Shown here piece after piece: positions 23,214 to 33,482 of a DNA stretch of 64,000 bases. The DNA lies in contig JBAOKB010000142.1 in NCBI GenBank assembly GCA_037044905.1, forward strand, positions 62,001-126,000, given 5' to 3'. The stretch comes from Hortaea werneckii. Its lineage: Eukaryota; Ascomycota; Dothideomycetes; Mycosphaerellales; Teratosphaeriaceae. The translations under genes were made by a program, and so were the position numbers. Numbering within the stretch: the first letter of the stretch is position 1; every line of letters starts with the position of its first letter. A model generated the notes under the pieces. That model was not told the DNA's origin, searched no databases, and saw nothing but the letters and a program-made list of their open reading frames with translations.

Positions 23214-24325
23214 TTTCAGTTTCGGAGCCAGAAAGCATCAAAGAACTCTGAGATGCACGCAGATGTTGTTGATGATGCTCGACAGGTAATGTTAGCTTTG
23301 TTCGTCGAATTACAATGATGTGTACAACTGTTGGAGAAGAGAGAACGCGCGACCCTTGAGCGTGTTGCCATCGTAACCAATGGAAGCCGGCACGCGGGCC
23401 ACGAGAATGAGGTAATGACCAAACCTTGCGCTGGGCGAGAAAGTGCGGGCACAAACGAGACAGGGCGGTTGTCGAGTGTTGACAGGCTCCCAAACCAGGG
23501 GCATGCTCCTCACGAGAGATGAGTGGCTATCCAAATTCCCGGTAAAAATTCAATACAGAAGGAGATCGTTGCATAAGACGGCTGAATCCCTGTCGTCGCT
23601 GCAAAGACGGTACAGGCTGGCCACTCGGCCTCGTCTATACTCAATTTCCCCCTCAAGTCAATGTGGCGCAGTGCTATTGCTGTCGGTATCCGCTACACCT
23701 GCGCTGATGAAACTCGTTGTCCGAGATTAGCCATAGAACATACCACCCAAAGCACGGCGACTGCCGTTCGTCCCCGGTTACAGAGAAACAGGCTGGCTCA
23801 CGGCGACGGTCACGACGGCGTACACAGGAGCGGGGGGAAAAGCTCACTCTGATTCAGCAGATCAGGTATAGGCGCAGTGTGACTATGAATTGATACCAGC
23901 GCATGGAAACATTGCACTATGGGTGCAGGCCCACTATGCCTAATGAGAAAAGCCGAAAAAAGGAAGGGAAGCACAAGCTCTTATTACGCGACGACCGTCT
24001 TCCCAGACACCAGCTCTTGCTTCCCCTGTCGCTCTCCCCCTCCCCTGCGCCTGTCTTACTTATGCCGTCCCTGACCCGACTCTTTGGCCAGTCTCTCCTA
24101 TTTCTTAAACTCAGCAAAGGCGCTGACGGCCCGGCAGTTGACCCGGCACCAGGAGAGAGCATCGCCAAGCCTGACCGCGAAGGAAATCAGAGCGGGTTGT
24201 TCATTTTTCCACATGGGTGGTTAATGGCTAGGCAACTCGCCGCTCATCGTGTCACGGGACTTGCAACTGGTCTTAGGGGTCCCACCCGTATGGTCGATCG
24301 CTTCGGGGTGAAATAGACAGATTTT
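23214..24325. other. 1.1-kb stretch, no gene recognised
   Basis: An open frame at 23903-24316 (137 codons) is proline- and serine-rich without motifs and is probably spurious. The beginning should contain the promoter of HNH paralogue 2. Confidence 0.45.
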
Positions 24326-24480
24326 ATATGTTTAGTTATTGCAGCTAGAGACTACTAGCAACGAGATAGTAAAGGATCTATATAGTAAGTGTCTCTATCT
24401 GTTATACTACCTTCTATATAAGAAACGGGATAACTTAGAATACCCTCGAGTTTAGTATCGGGAGTAGTAATTAGCGAGAA
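24326..24480. repeat. Short RIP-like tract duplicated at about 26.4 kb
   Basis: About 150 bases are suddenly AT-rich and poor in CpA/TpG. The part at 24370-24480 aligns by eye with 26380-26495; most differences are T or A here where the other copy has C or G. One frame keeps a related peptide in both (SKCLYLLYYLL here, SKCLHLFDFFL there). This fits an old duplicated coding fragment mutated more heavily in this copy. It lies directly upstream of the truncated kinase. Confidence 0.6.
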
Positions 24481-24530
24481 ACCTTTAACTTCGTATTTAA
24501 GATCTCTCCATTCTTCAAGACTTTAAGCGG

Positions 24531-25116
24531 GATGAGCTCGCACATCCGAGTCTTCGAAAGCTCGTACAAGGTCATCTCATCTACAAATCGAGAGGTTTAC
24601 GCTGGGACCGGAATCCTGGGACACCAGTACTCTGTGATTTTGAGGAAGCGCGGTGTGGGCGGGAAGAGTATACTGGGCTTATCCAGGCCGCTGTGTACCG
24701 TGGGCCGGAGCCTTTGTTGAAGATGTCGTGGAATCAGAGGGTAGACATGTGGAATCTCGGTGTGATGGTAATATCTGCCTTCGGTGAGCTTCTTAACATC
24801 TCGCTGACATTGATAGGCGTGGCATCTACTCTACAACAAGTCGCTGTTCGACGTACCGGGTCCTGGTCTGGCCGGCAACGATTGGGTCATAGCTCGACTG
24901 AGCGCGATGGTCAGAAAAGTAGGCTTACCGTTAGAAGGCTTCATCAGTGGATCTGAGGAAGCCAATGGATTTTTCAGAGATTTTGTGGAAGCAAACGGCA
25001 GGCCTAGACACTGTTGGGCTGATTCGAATCCAGGAAGGGAGGGCACGTCAACTCATACGTTGGGAAAGTGTTGCATTGGGAGCCGGAGAGAAGGCAATCA
25101 GCAAAGGTTTTGCTAA
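24531..25116 (+). pseudogene. Truncated SRPK-like protein kinase (C-lobe only)
   Basis: The frame from 24531 reads PVLCDFEEARCG (DFG equivalent), AAVYRGPEPLLK (APE equivalent) and RVDMWNLGVM (DxWxxG of helix F). A 49-nt intron (24768-24816, GTAATA donor) joins it in phase to AWHLLYNKSLFDVPG and FFRDFVEANG, as in fungal SRPK-like kinases. The N-lobe and the HRD catalytic loop are absent; sequence upstream is the RIP-like tract. After about 24990 the family similarity is lost and the frame ends at 25116, suggesting a further frameshift. This is a dead fragment. Confidence 0.65.
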
Positions 25117-26229
25117 CGGACGGTTGGTTGAACAGCTAGCCTAGCTACCAACTTGCCGTGCCACTGCAGTCCAAAGATCTACTGATTGCCTCAAAGGCTC
25201 TGAAGATCGAGTGTCCGACTGTGTAAGTATGAAGCCTTGGGTATTGCAAGCCACTCATTCAAAACACCCGCAAGATGCCATGCCCACTCACACCGCGACG
25301 ATGTGGTATACCTGTTATTCGCAGACGATGTCTGTCCTTTGCAGACGACCTTGGGACCATAGCTACAGAAGTTTGAGTTCGTTGTCCAGGTCCGGCGGTT
25401 GGGATGTGTTGCCTTGCTCATGCTGCTCGTGTCGGCCGCGTGGTTGTATGTGGTGTATCGTCCAAAAGTCATGATTCATAACTTCGCTCTGGCCATTGGG
25501 TCTCTTGATCCGAGCTCGATATCCACAGGACGAAGTAGGTCGAGGCTGACGGTCGGGTAAGACGCGTCGTCTTGCCCAGTGTTGTATTCGGACTTACCTC
25601 AGCATACAATGTCTTCCTAACAACCTTCAGCAGGACGGTCCTCTGCCTGTGCTCCTCTTCAACCCGCCAGTATATAGATCTTGGCTCAGCCTGCTTTTGC
25701 ACACAGATGCGTTGTCCTAATTTCGAGCTCGAAATGGTTGGTGCCGGCGATGAGATCAGCCATGGACCTATGGAAGGCTATGGCTTTGCCCAATGTGGTT
25801 GTGATGAACTGTAGGCGGACTTAGTCGCTCCCTCGACTGCTTGTCTTCTTTCTCGTTAGCAAGCGGAGGGCTTTAATGCCTTCCGATCTGCGAGGTCTTG
25901 TAGGGAGGTCCCATGAAAGATCAATGTTGTTCTCGCTCTTTACTGAAGCAGCATCCTCTTGAGACGCGGTTCTTCTGCCATGAAACTACTTGATCTTACT
26001 CGGTGATATCTAGGGTCGTTTTCACCTCGGTGCTTTGCATCCTTGCTTTTGGATGGAATTCCAGTGCGGCGAAGTCGTCGGATATGGGGTCAGGTTGATT
26101 GGCCAAGTATGGAGCAGGTCGGCCATAGTGTCGGGCTCAAGAAAGGTAGTGCTGTGTAATCGTCGTCGAGCGCTTTGGGTATCACAATCTGCAGATTTTC
26201 AATGACATGAAGATGTAGCACCCTGCGCC
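25117..26229. other. Gene-poor stretch, nothing recognised
   Basis: No frame with motifs. Antisense frames around 25191-25702 are open for 77-93 codons but show no family features. Confidence 0.45.
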
Positions 26230-26481
26230 GAGTCTATTGTCAGGGATTCGGTGAAAGGTTTGCAACAAGAAGCAGGGCGGACAGATAAGGCCCTTTCGCA
26301 TTCGGTCCACTCTGATGTAGCAGCTCCTACGGGCAGTAGTGCTCTGTCTCCTAGCAAGGACATCAGAGGTTAACCGGTTAAGATAGATCTAGACAGCAAG
26401 TGCCTCCATCTGTTCGACTTCTTTCTGTTTTGGACGGAGGGAAACGCGGAACACATCCGAGTGCGGGACCGGGAGCGGTAA
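26230..26481 (+). pseudogene. Coding-like fragment with one internal TAA
   Basis: One frame is open from 26230 to TAA at 26479 apart from a single TAA at 26371, and its composition looks protein-like (SVKGLQQEAGRTDKAL, then SKCLHLFDFFLFW). Its 3' half is the better-preserved partner of the RIP-like tract at 24370-24480. No family is recognised. The internal stop would be undone by one C-to-T reversal (CAA), the change RIP makes. Probably an exon of a decayed gene. Confidence 0.35.
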
Positions 26482-29400
26482 AACGGACGCTGTTCTCGCT
26501 TCACACTATATACACGCGCTCTCGATCGCTTTGACGCGCTACGCCCTTCGTTGGCGCTCTTACGCCCGCAGTTAACCTGTTAGGAAGCCCTTTCCAGCTT
26601 GCATGAGATCTGTGGCGGCGGGAGGTATCTGGAACAGGAGGTTCTCCCTCTGTGCGCCGTAGAGGGCCTTTGTGTTCTGGATGCTTATGAAGACTGGGAG
26701 CAGACGTACCCAATACCGATGCCCAATGATTCCCTCGAGAGCCCCTGACGAAGACAGCGAGTCTTCGGAAAAACGCCAGGCAAATCCGCAGTTGTCAACG
26801 ATCGACGACACCCTCATGACGGACGGACGTCCTGGTACAGCCGTTGCTGACCCTGTAAGATGCTGATCCAGTAATTTCCTCCGAAGAAATGTTACGAACC
26901 ACGCAATGGCAGCATATCCGCGAAAGCCCTCGCTCTTCGCCCAGCAGCGCCAGCGTTCCCATAGGCGCATCTGCCTGCCAACGACCGCGAGATGCCCGCT
27001 TCTTTGTCTGCTCGGACAGCGGGCAGACAGCAGAGCAGAGATTCAAGAGCTGGGCAGGACAAGGCGTTGCTCGCTTGGATGAAGGGTCACTCGATGAATG
27101 TTCACAGGGAGAGAATGTGGAAATCATCGAAGCACCGCGAACGCGCCAGCTATTAAGAGCAGACAATCATGATCAAGCCTCGGGCTTCGCCTGGGCAACA
27201 GCGCCGCTGCAATGATGGCGTCCATAGCAGGACAGGGAGCGGTGTTGTCAAGTTGGTGTTTCATTTACGAAGCGAGACGCGTAGGCGCTCCTTCGATCTC
27301 CTCGGGTGTCCAACGGGGTTGCTTGCGGCTGCTAGATTACAGCTGGAACTGTGTTCCCATAGGATCTCCTAGAGGCCGGGTGCAATGCAACGCGCATGGT
27401 GTTCGCTCGTGAGTCTCCTGGATATGTGGGGAACTGTCCACGGTGCCGGAGTTGCAACTCACCGATGCAGGCAGATGTGTTTACGAAGCAGAGCCCGCGC
27501 ACTCGGGCAATAGGACGAAGAGCCGAACTAGGAGATGACCTACGTTTACAGCGTGATTCGCTGCATCGGGAATTGGGACATTCGAGCAGGAGCTCCCAGG
27601 ATGAGTGGGAGTTTCTTTAGGCAGTATCCAAGGGTCACGAAGATTCTCAAGCCGGACGAAATCACCAATAAACTACCTCCAGACCAATCATCTCGTCGCC
27701 CCAGTCTTTTGGACGTTTCCATGACCAAGTTCTCCCGAAGGTTTTTCCGAGAAGCCTGAGGCATCCAAGCGTGCCTGCCCCTTACGGACCACTCACGGAA
27801 AGCCAATATCTCTCAGCTTTTAGGTCACAGGTGTTCCCGTATGATCGTTGGACGATCGATGAATGGACCGGCATTAGTGCGTGGCTGCGGTTCGTCATTA
27901 CACGACGGTAACAGAAGACGCCAGCCAGGGACTTAGGGGTAAACTCAAGCCAGCACGGTTGCAGGGCGCACGTCGTTGCCTGCGACGCCAGAGGAGTGTG
28001 CAATGAAAGACGAAAGCCTTATAGCCAGATCGCTCACCGGAACATCTTTCTCATGGAAGATGGGGATACGCTGTGGCCAAGCGCAGTACACGACGCCGGG
28101 CGTCGAGACGGACGCTGAGACATAAGGAATAGCTCACAGCGCCTCGGTGGGCATTCATGTAGCAATCGGCAAAGAGCGCTACACAGCTTGCGATGGCGGA
28201 CCCGGCACAAAGGCTGCCAACGACCGTCTTGTGCCAGCTGGACAGCGATTTGTTACGGGCCAAGCGCCTTTCGCTGGCAAGCACAGCTGGGTCGACGGCT
28301 AATCAGTCAGGTAGCACGGCGGGCTTCCCCCTGACAGCAGTCCTGTGTTCGCCGTCGCACAGCACCACTTGAGCTCTTTGTAGTCAAGTGCACGGAATGT
28401 AATTGATCAAGAGTACCCCTTTGTCCGTGTTGTCCCAGCTCTTGCAGTAGAGGCTCGGCTCCAACGTCGCCATCTCCAGATCCGCGCGACACGGCGAGCA
28501 CGGTCGCATTGTGGCCAGTGAGCCATCCCTAGGGATCGATGAACGGGAGCCGTGGTAGACTACGAGGGCACGCGGGCGCCGAAGAAGAAGTGCTGTGGAT
28601 CGCCGCGGCGCTGCTTCGCTGGGGCCAGCCGGTGAAGGACTCCGAGTCAAGGCAGTGATCGGCCGCGAAGATGTTCGCACATGGCGAACGAAGATGGCAT
28701 GACGAATGCATGTCTCATCTGCAGGGCAACGATGTACATACCTGTCTAGGTGCTCCAAGGGGAAAGGGGATCAAGTGTCGTCGCATGCGGCGCAGTGGGA
28801 GGCAAAGCTCGAATGTCTTGATGCCAAGGAGGCAAGCCTATCGCAATAGGATCCCGACACGCCACCGCCGACATTTGAGCCTTTGCAACCCGAATCAATC
28901 CATACTATTGGCGCGTTGGCCAACATTGGACTACGAGGTGAGGTCGGAACGGTGGGTATTCCGCAACTCCACCGCACAGACTCCTGCTGCCGCAGATCCT
29001 CGGCGAATTATTCGTGCTGCCTTCGGTCGGCTGGTTCCGCCTGACGCCCTCAGACCAAGATACTGCTTAAATGGACCTCACTTCACTGTTGGCCACTCTT
29101 TGCACTACGCAATTGGATGTTCAACGCTGGTCGAAATCCCCCGCAACGCTCGACAGTAGCTTCTCGTAGCAGGCATCGTACCACTCGCTCCACGTTCCCC
29201 CTGCCCAGCGTGTGAACATCGCAGGAGGAGGCCTGCTGACCACGCGACTCGACGGCAAGACACGGCGATGCAGGCTCCCGGGTAAAGCACTCTAGATACT
29301 AGCAGCAGCACTAGCCTATTGTGCTTGCGAGGTACTGCACGGCGACATGCGGCTGAGCCTTGAGGAAGAGAAGGAGGGAAGGTTTGAAGGGGCCTGTTTC

Positions 29401-30225
29401 AAGGTAGTGTCGGCGACATCATGGGTGGCCCACTCGCACGATGGCAGATGTCACAGTGAAGAGAATCACGAGCCAAGAGACTGGGCTGGTGCAAGTGACG
29501 TGGAGTCTTCTCGCCAAGGAGGCTATGCGTGTCCCTCTGTCAGATCATCGGATTTACGAGGACGGTGTCATGCTGGTCGAGGCTTGCGCCTTCCATGCAA
29601 CTCTGTGGCGCTTCTGTGGGCGTAACAGCTACAATGGTGACCACCTCGGCGAAGAATGCTCTCCTCACAGTCCCTCTGTGGCGGACCGGCGAACAGTGGC
29701 GGCAGCAGCCTGTTTAAGTGATGGACGGTGATTGCCGCTTCAAATGACCAACATGGTGCGGTACGTATTTCAGGCATGCATTGCAAATATGGGTCAGCAA
29801 CAGTCGTCCAAGACCTTAGCACACGGTGCTTGCTATTTTTACGAATCATGACGTGAGATAATGCGGGTGCATATTGTTTCGTGATTCAAACGTCACCTGC
29901 TATACAGGTACTAATATCTACTTCTGTCTGTGAGTCTGTGTAGCTTGAGTTCCAGTGAACGTGATCGACTACGTAGAGACGTGCCGCTTTTCGTCAGGTA
30001 CCGATGCAGGAGGAGTTCGGTCCGTTTGCGCTATGCCCAGGGAGACTGTGATCACCAAACCGTTGACTTGAAGGCATTCGCTCCTTCGAGGCTGTATCAA
30101 GGCGGAACATGCACGTAGGTTGACTTATTAATTGGCGACAGTCGATGCAACATCCGGCAATCAAGGGTCGAGTCGTTTCTGTCGTATTGATTGATTGCAT
30201 CTCTTTCAACGCCGACTTGGTACGC
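26482..30225. other. 3.7-kb gene-poor region with possible gene remnants
   Basis: Plus-strand frames at 26889-27215 (108 codons) and 27396-27620 (74 codons), and 29441-29731 (96 codons), have protein-like composition, but none carries a motif I know and no intron chain connects them convincingly. A direct repeat pair (GTTAACCGGTTAAGA at 26369, GTTAACCTGTTAGGA at 26571) flanks the fragment before. I cannot support a gene here. Confidence 0.4.
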
Positions 30226-31242
30226 TTAGCGCTCAGGTGGGCTCCTGTGCCTCTTTCTCCCTCTTCCTTCGTCTATGTCATCGTCATGTGACTGAAAGCT
30301 CCAGCATTTCAAAGTCCAATGCGTCGCCGTCAAATTGCCGCGTCCTAGTGCCTGACCTTGCGTAAAGTGCCAGCATCCCTGTGGAGAGAACGAACGCACT
30401 TCGGCAACGCCTTTCAAAGGACGCACGGCGAGATTCCTTGGCTGTGTGCCTTGAAGAAACCCGAGCAACTTGGGAAAGATTTCCCATGCAAAGCGAGCGT
30501 AGAAGTACTGCACAGGCCTGCCCGCTAGCGACTCGAGACGCCAATTGTGATAGTCTGTAAACAGCTCTTCATCTTCCACCAGACTGTGCGCACACCACCG
30601 TGTAGCAGCACCTTCGCTACCCTGAGATTCTTTTGGGACTATGCTGAAAAAGGAGTCGTCCCACAAGGTGCGCAAGTCTCGCCGTAACCTGATCCAATTT
30701 GCAGGCGAGTCTGCCACGTCCTGGCCGGTTCGACCCCCGAGCTCGCTATATTGGTCCATCTCATTTTCGGCAAACCAGCGTTCTTCAAACAGCGGGATGA
30801 TATGTGCGTCCTCGCAAGCGAGGCGCTTTTTGGTAAGTCTGCAGATCTCAGTACCTCTGCCAGGCTCGACTGCTGCGGCATCCCTCGTCGGAATGTGCCA
30901 TAAGGAGGGCAAGTCATCATGAGGAAAGGCCCAAGCTCGGAAATTTGGGACTACCGGATAAGGTTGAGATTCAGGGTCGGGTTCAAAGTGGAGATAGTAG
31001 GTTCCAGCCGGAATCAAATCTTCGCAATCGGGGCGTAAACGCGGTTCACCGGATAGGGTCGAGGAAAGCCAGCCGTCATAGCGATTATTAGCGATGATCG
31101 CACAGGCGCTGTGTACAGTTGGGTAATGCGCTTTGCCTTCAGCGCCTGTGCCGTCACACGCAGATAAGGCGAACAGAGTGTTGCTGCCGCCATATCCGGG
31201 GTGCTTGATTGTAATGCGCTGACAGAACGCTTTCGGAGCCAT
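30226..31242 (-). CDS. HNH_2-like endonuclease paralogue 3 (last His replaced)
   Basis: Single exon, 338 aa from the ATG at 31242. The N-terminal domain has ITIKHPGYG (10-18) and CAIIANNRYDGWL, and a YPVVPNFRAWAFPHDD segment precedes the HNH region. That region reads EICRLTKKRLACEDAHIIP (first His147 present), RWFAENEM, then ANWIRLRRDLRTLWDDSFF, where Asn182 is present but the His of DLH is Arg191. It is the reverse loss to the other two copies. YFYARFAWEIFPKLL follows as in paralogue 2, then a basic tail. A divergent or regulatory role, or decay, is possible. Confidence 0.68.
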   Translation of the reverse strand: MAPKAFCQRITIKHPGYGGSNTLFALSACDGTGAEGKAHYPTVHSACAIIANNRYDGWLSSTLSGEPRLRPDCEDLIPAGTYYLHFEPDPESQPYPVVPNFRAWAFPHDDLPSLWHIPTRDAAAVEPGRGTEICRLTKKRLACEDAHIIPLFEERWFAENEMDQYSELGGRTGQDVADSPANWIRLRRDLRTLWDDSFFSIVPKESQGSEGAATRWCAHSLVEDEELFTDYHNWRLESLAGRPVQYFYARFAWEIFPKLLGFLQGTQPRNLAVRPLKGVAEVRSFSPQGCWHFTQGQALGRGNLTATHWTLKCWSFQSHDDDIDEGRGRKRHRSPPER

Positions 31243-31813
31243 CGCTTTATTGATTCGAGGGATGTCAATGTTTGTACGTCAATACCGGTCTTGACTATGG
31301 GTTAACAAGCTGCACATGCGAACGACGAAGACTATAGCAAAACGGTACTTCTTATCATACAATCATCCCAGATCACCGAAGCAACGGGGCTATACCGAAT
31401 ATTTGCCGCGCACCTCAATGCACTCCTTGTACAGCCGATCGATTTGTCGAAACGAAACGAAGCGCATGCAGTAGTGTTGTACTACTAGATTGTAGATCAT
31501 GAAACGACTATGTTGCCTGCACAACGTGAAGCGCCCACCGAAGCACAGCGCTCGCATGTTCAACAGTTGCAGTGTCCAGTGATTGCAGTGCTAAAGTGCT
31601 GGAATGACGATGCCATCAACCTTGATCAGACTTATACTGCCCGTAACAACCTCGCCCGGACATTTTACGCATGTGACAGACGGCTAACATTTACATGTGA
31701 AGATGAACGGGGAGTCCCGATGGGGTAAAACTACACAAATTGCACTAGCGAATGGACCGGTAAATGCACACGGAAAGCAGCCATCATTCATTACATTATC
31801 CGTTCTCTCTTGC
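31243..31813. other. Intergenic, nothing recognised
   Basis: 571 bases lie between two minus-strand genes. It should contain the promoter of HNH paralogue 3 and the terminator of the PDDEXK_12-like gene. No motif seen. Confidence 0.45.
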
Positions 31814-33085
31814 TTATTTAGGCGAGTGGATCAACGGCTTCACGATGTTTTCTAAAAACCACGGCTCGTACGTCGTAGTTATCCATTCCACAAGTTTTTG
31901 CAAGGCAGTCAGGATCTGGTACACCCCCCGAACAGTCGACACGTCCCCAACAGCCACTTGGGACCATACTACTGCCATCTCGAATCGGATCTCAAGATAG
32001 CTAAAATGCCATCTTCCCCCTTGTACCTCTAACAACGGCAAACCGGGGATCGGCGTTTGTGGCCGCCCAACCTTATGTAGAAGTGCTCTCAAGTTCATGA
32101 CATGTGCGTACGCCCAAGTTCTGAGTTGTAGGTCAACTTCCTGGCCGTGTGTGTCGTCTGTTCTAGCTGCTATAATCACAGCTGGGGGAGAGTAGCAGAG
32201 CGGCTGAAAGTTGGAATGAGAAAGGCTCTCAATGCCTCGTTTCGATAAGGCAGCCTTCGCGGCGTCAGAGATGTCGAACGTAATTGCGAAGTCAGCTTGA
32301 CGAGTAGTGTTGGACGCGGCGTCCGCTATTGATGCTGTTGTAATGTTCCGGACGCGGATGTGCTGAGATGCTACTGAGCGTTCGCAAGCTTCGGCGAGAA
32401 TTGGATAGTGCACGCTGCAGTTCCAGTCGGCGTCAGAGCAACCGCCTTCGATCATCTCCATGGTCGTCGCCTCCATATTTAGGGCAAACATCAAGTCTGG
32501 GACACTTCCACATTCTGCGCGATTAGAAGAGACTACACGATTACAATCATCTTCATCTTCTTCGTCCGCCAGCCACCCGCGCAGCTCATCAGTCTTGTCA
32601 TCTTGTGGTATTATTCCCTCTCCCTTTTCTATCTTGCGCATGGTTCGTGTGAGAAGACGAAGCGATTCGGGCATTCTGGTTGGCAACGAGATGGCCTTTC
32701 GATGGACCGGGTATTCGAGAAGCCCGAGCTCAGCGAGACGTTCGCTGGGATTAATACTGGGCTCTCTTTTGAACGGTGTTTGCGACTCGTCAGTTGTGGC
32801 ATGGGAAAGATAGGAAGCCTGAGAGTGAACCATCGAGCAGTTATCGACGATGCTGGGCTCTAGGCTTTGCGTGTGATTGTATTTGGGTGAGTGCGGAGTG
32901 GTCTCGTTCGCGGTGGTCTCTCCCGCAAGCCCGAGGTCGAGCATCTTTCTCGTCTTCTGCGTTTCGTTCATGGGTGTCGGAACATCAAGGTCCATCATAA
33001 CGGCTGAGCTGAGTCGCTTAACCGATTCTTGTTGTCCTTGTGGACAGGAAATGCCTTGGAGCCATCGAGGAATTCCTTCATCCAT
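31814..33085 (-). CDS. PDDEXK_12-like nuclease-fold protein, catalytic motif degraded
   Basis: Single exon, 423 aa from the first ATG at 33085. The C-terminal half follows the fungal PDDEXK_12 pattern: WNCSVHYPIL (221-230), QADFAITFD (263-271, Asp265), SPPAVIIAARTDD (299-311), LQLRTWAYAH, LLEVQGGRWHFSY, and VRGVYQILTALQKLVEW near the end. In family members the third block reads about IETK, giving the catalytic ExK; here it is IAAR (305-308), so the acidic residue is gone. The N-terminal 110 residues are polar and probably disordered. The fold is likely kept and cleavage unlikely. It is divergent from Ulp1-like copy B. Confidence 0.75.
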   Translation of the reverse strand: MDEGIPRWLQGISCPQGQQESVKRLSSAVMMDLDVPTPMNETQKTRKMLDLGLAGETTANETTPHSPKYNHTQSLEPSIVDNCSMVHSQASYLSHATTDESQTPFKREPSINPSERLAELGLLEYPVHRKAISLPTRMPESLRLLTRTMRKIEKGEGIIPQDDKTDELRGWLADEEDEDDCNRVVSSNRAECGSVPDLMFALNMEATTMEMIEGGCSDADWNCSVHYPILAEACERSVASQHIRVRNITTASIADAASNTTRQADFAITFDISDAAKAALSKRGIESLSHSNFQPLCYSPPAVIIAARTDDTHGQEVDLQLRTWAYAHVMNLRALLHKVGRPQTPIPGLPLLEVQGGRWHFSYLEIRFEMAVVWSQVAVGDVSTVRGVYQILTALQKLVEWITTTYEPWFLENIVKPLIHSPK

Positions 33086-33482
33086 CTCACAGAGTCCGCA
33101 AGAAATGTGATACAAATCGATAAAGCGAATATGATGCGGTTGAGATCACCTCGGAAACGCTAGTTGGCATCTGAGGCCCTTGAGGCATCGACTCTGTACT
33201 GAGCACTGGTGAGACCGGATATGTTGGCCGAGCGCTTTCGGCTCCATGCCGAGGACGTGGCGTAAGCTCAGAATTTACACTTGTTCTATCCATCTACCTA
33301 GTATCCTCCTAGCTACCTGCCTACCGACCTACCTTTCAAGAGCAACACACCGAGTTAAAAGAGTAACGGTGGATCCCCCTCTGTACTGCCTTTGCAGCTC
33401 GCCCTAATTGCGTCTTCAATCACATTCTAGGTCTCGACACAATCGAAGGATCACATCGATATTTGCGGCACTACGTACGGCA
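33086..33482. promoter_or_regulatory. Divergent promoter between PDDEXK_12-like and Ulp1-like genes
   Basis: 397 bases between head-to-head ATGs. It contains a cluster of CTACC/CCTAG words at about 33293-33332. No specific factor can be named. Confidence 0.45.

Noticed and set aside
25030..25045. GATTCGAATCC-like sequence resembling a tRNA T-arm
   Set aside because: No acceptor stem or anticodon arm at the right distance; it lies in the kinase relic.
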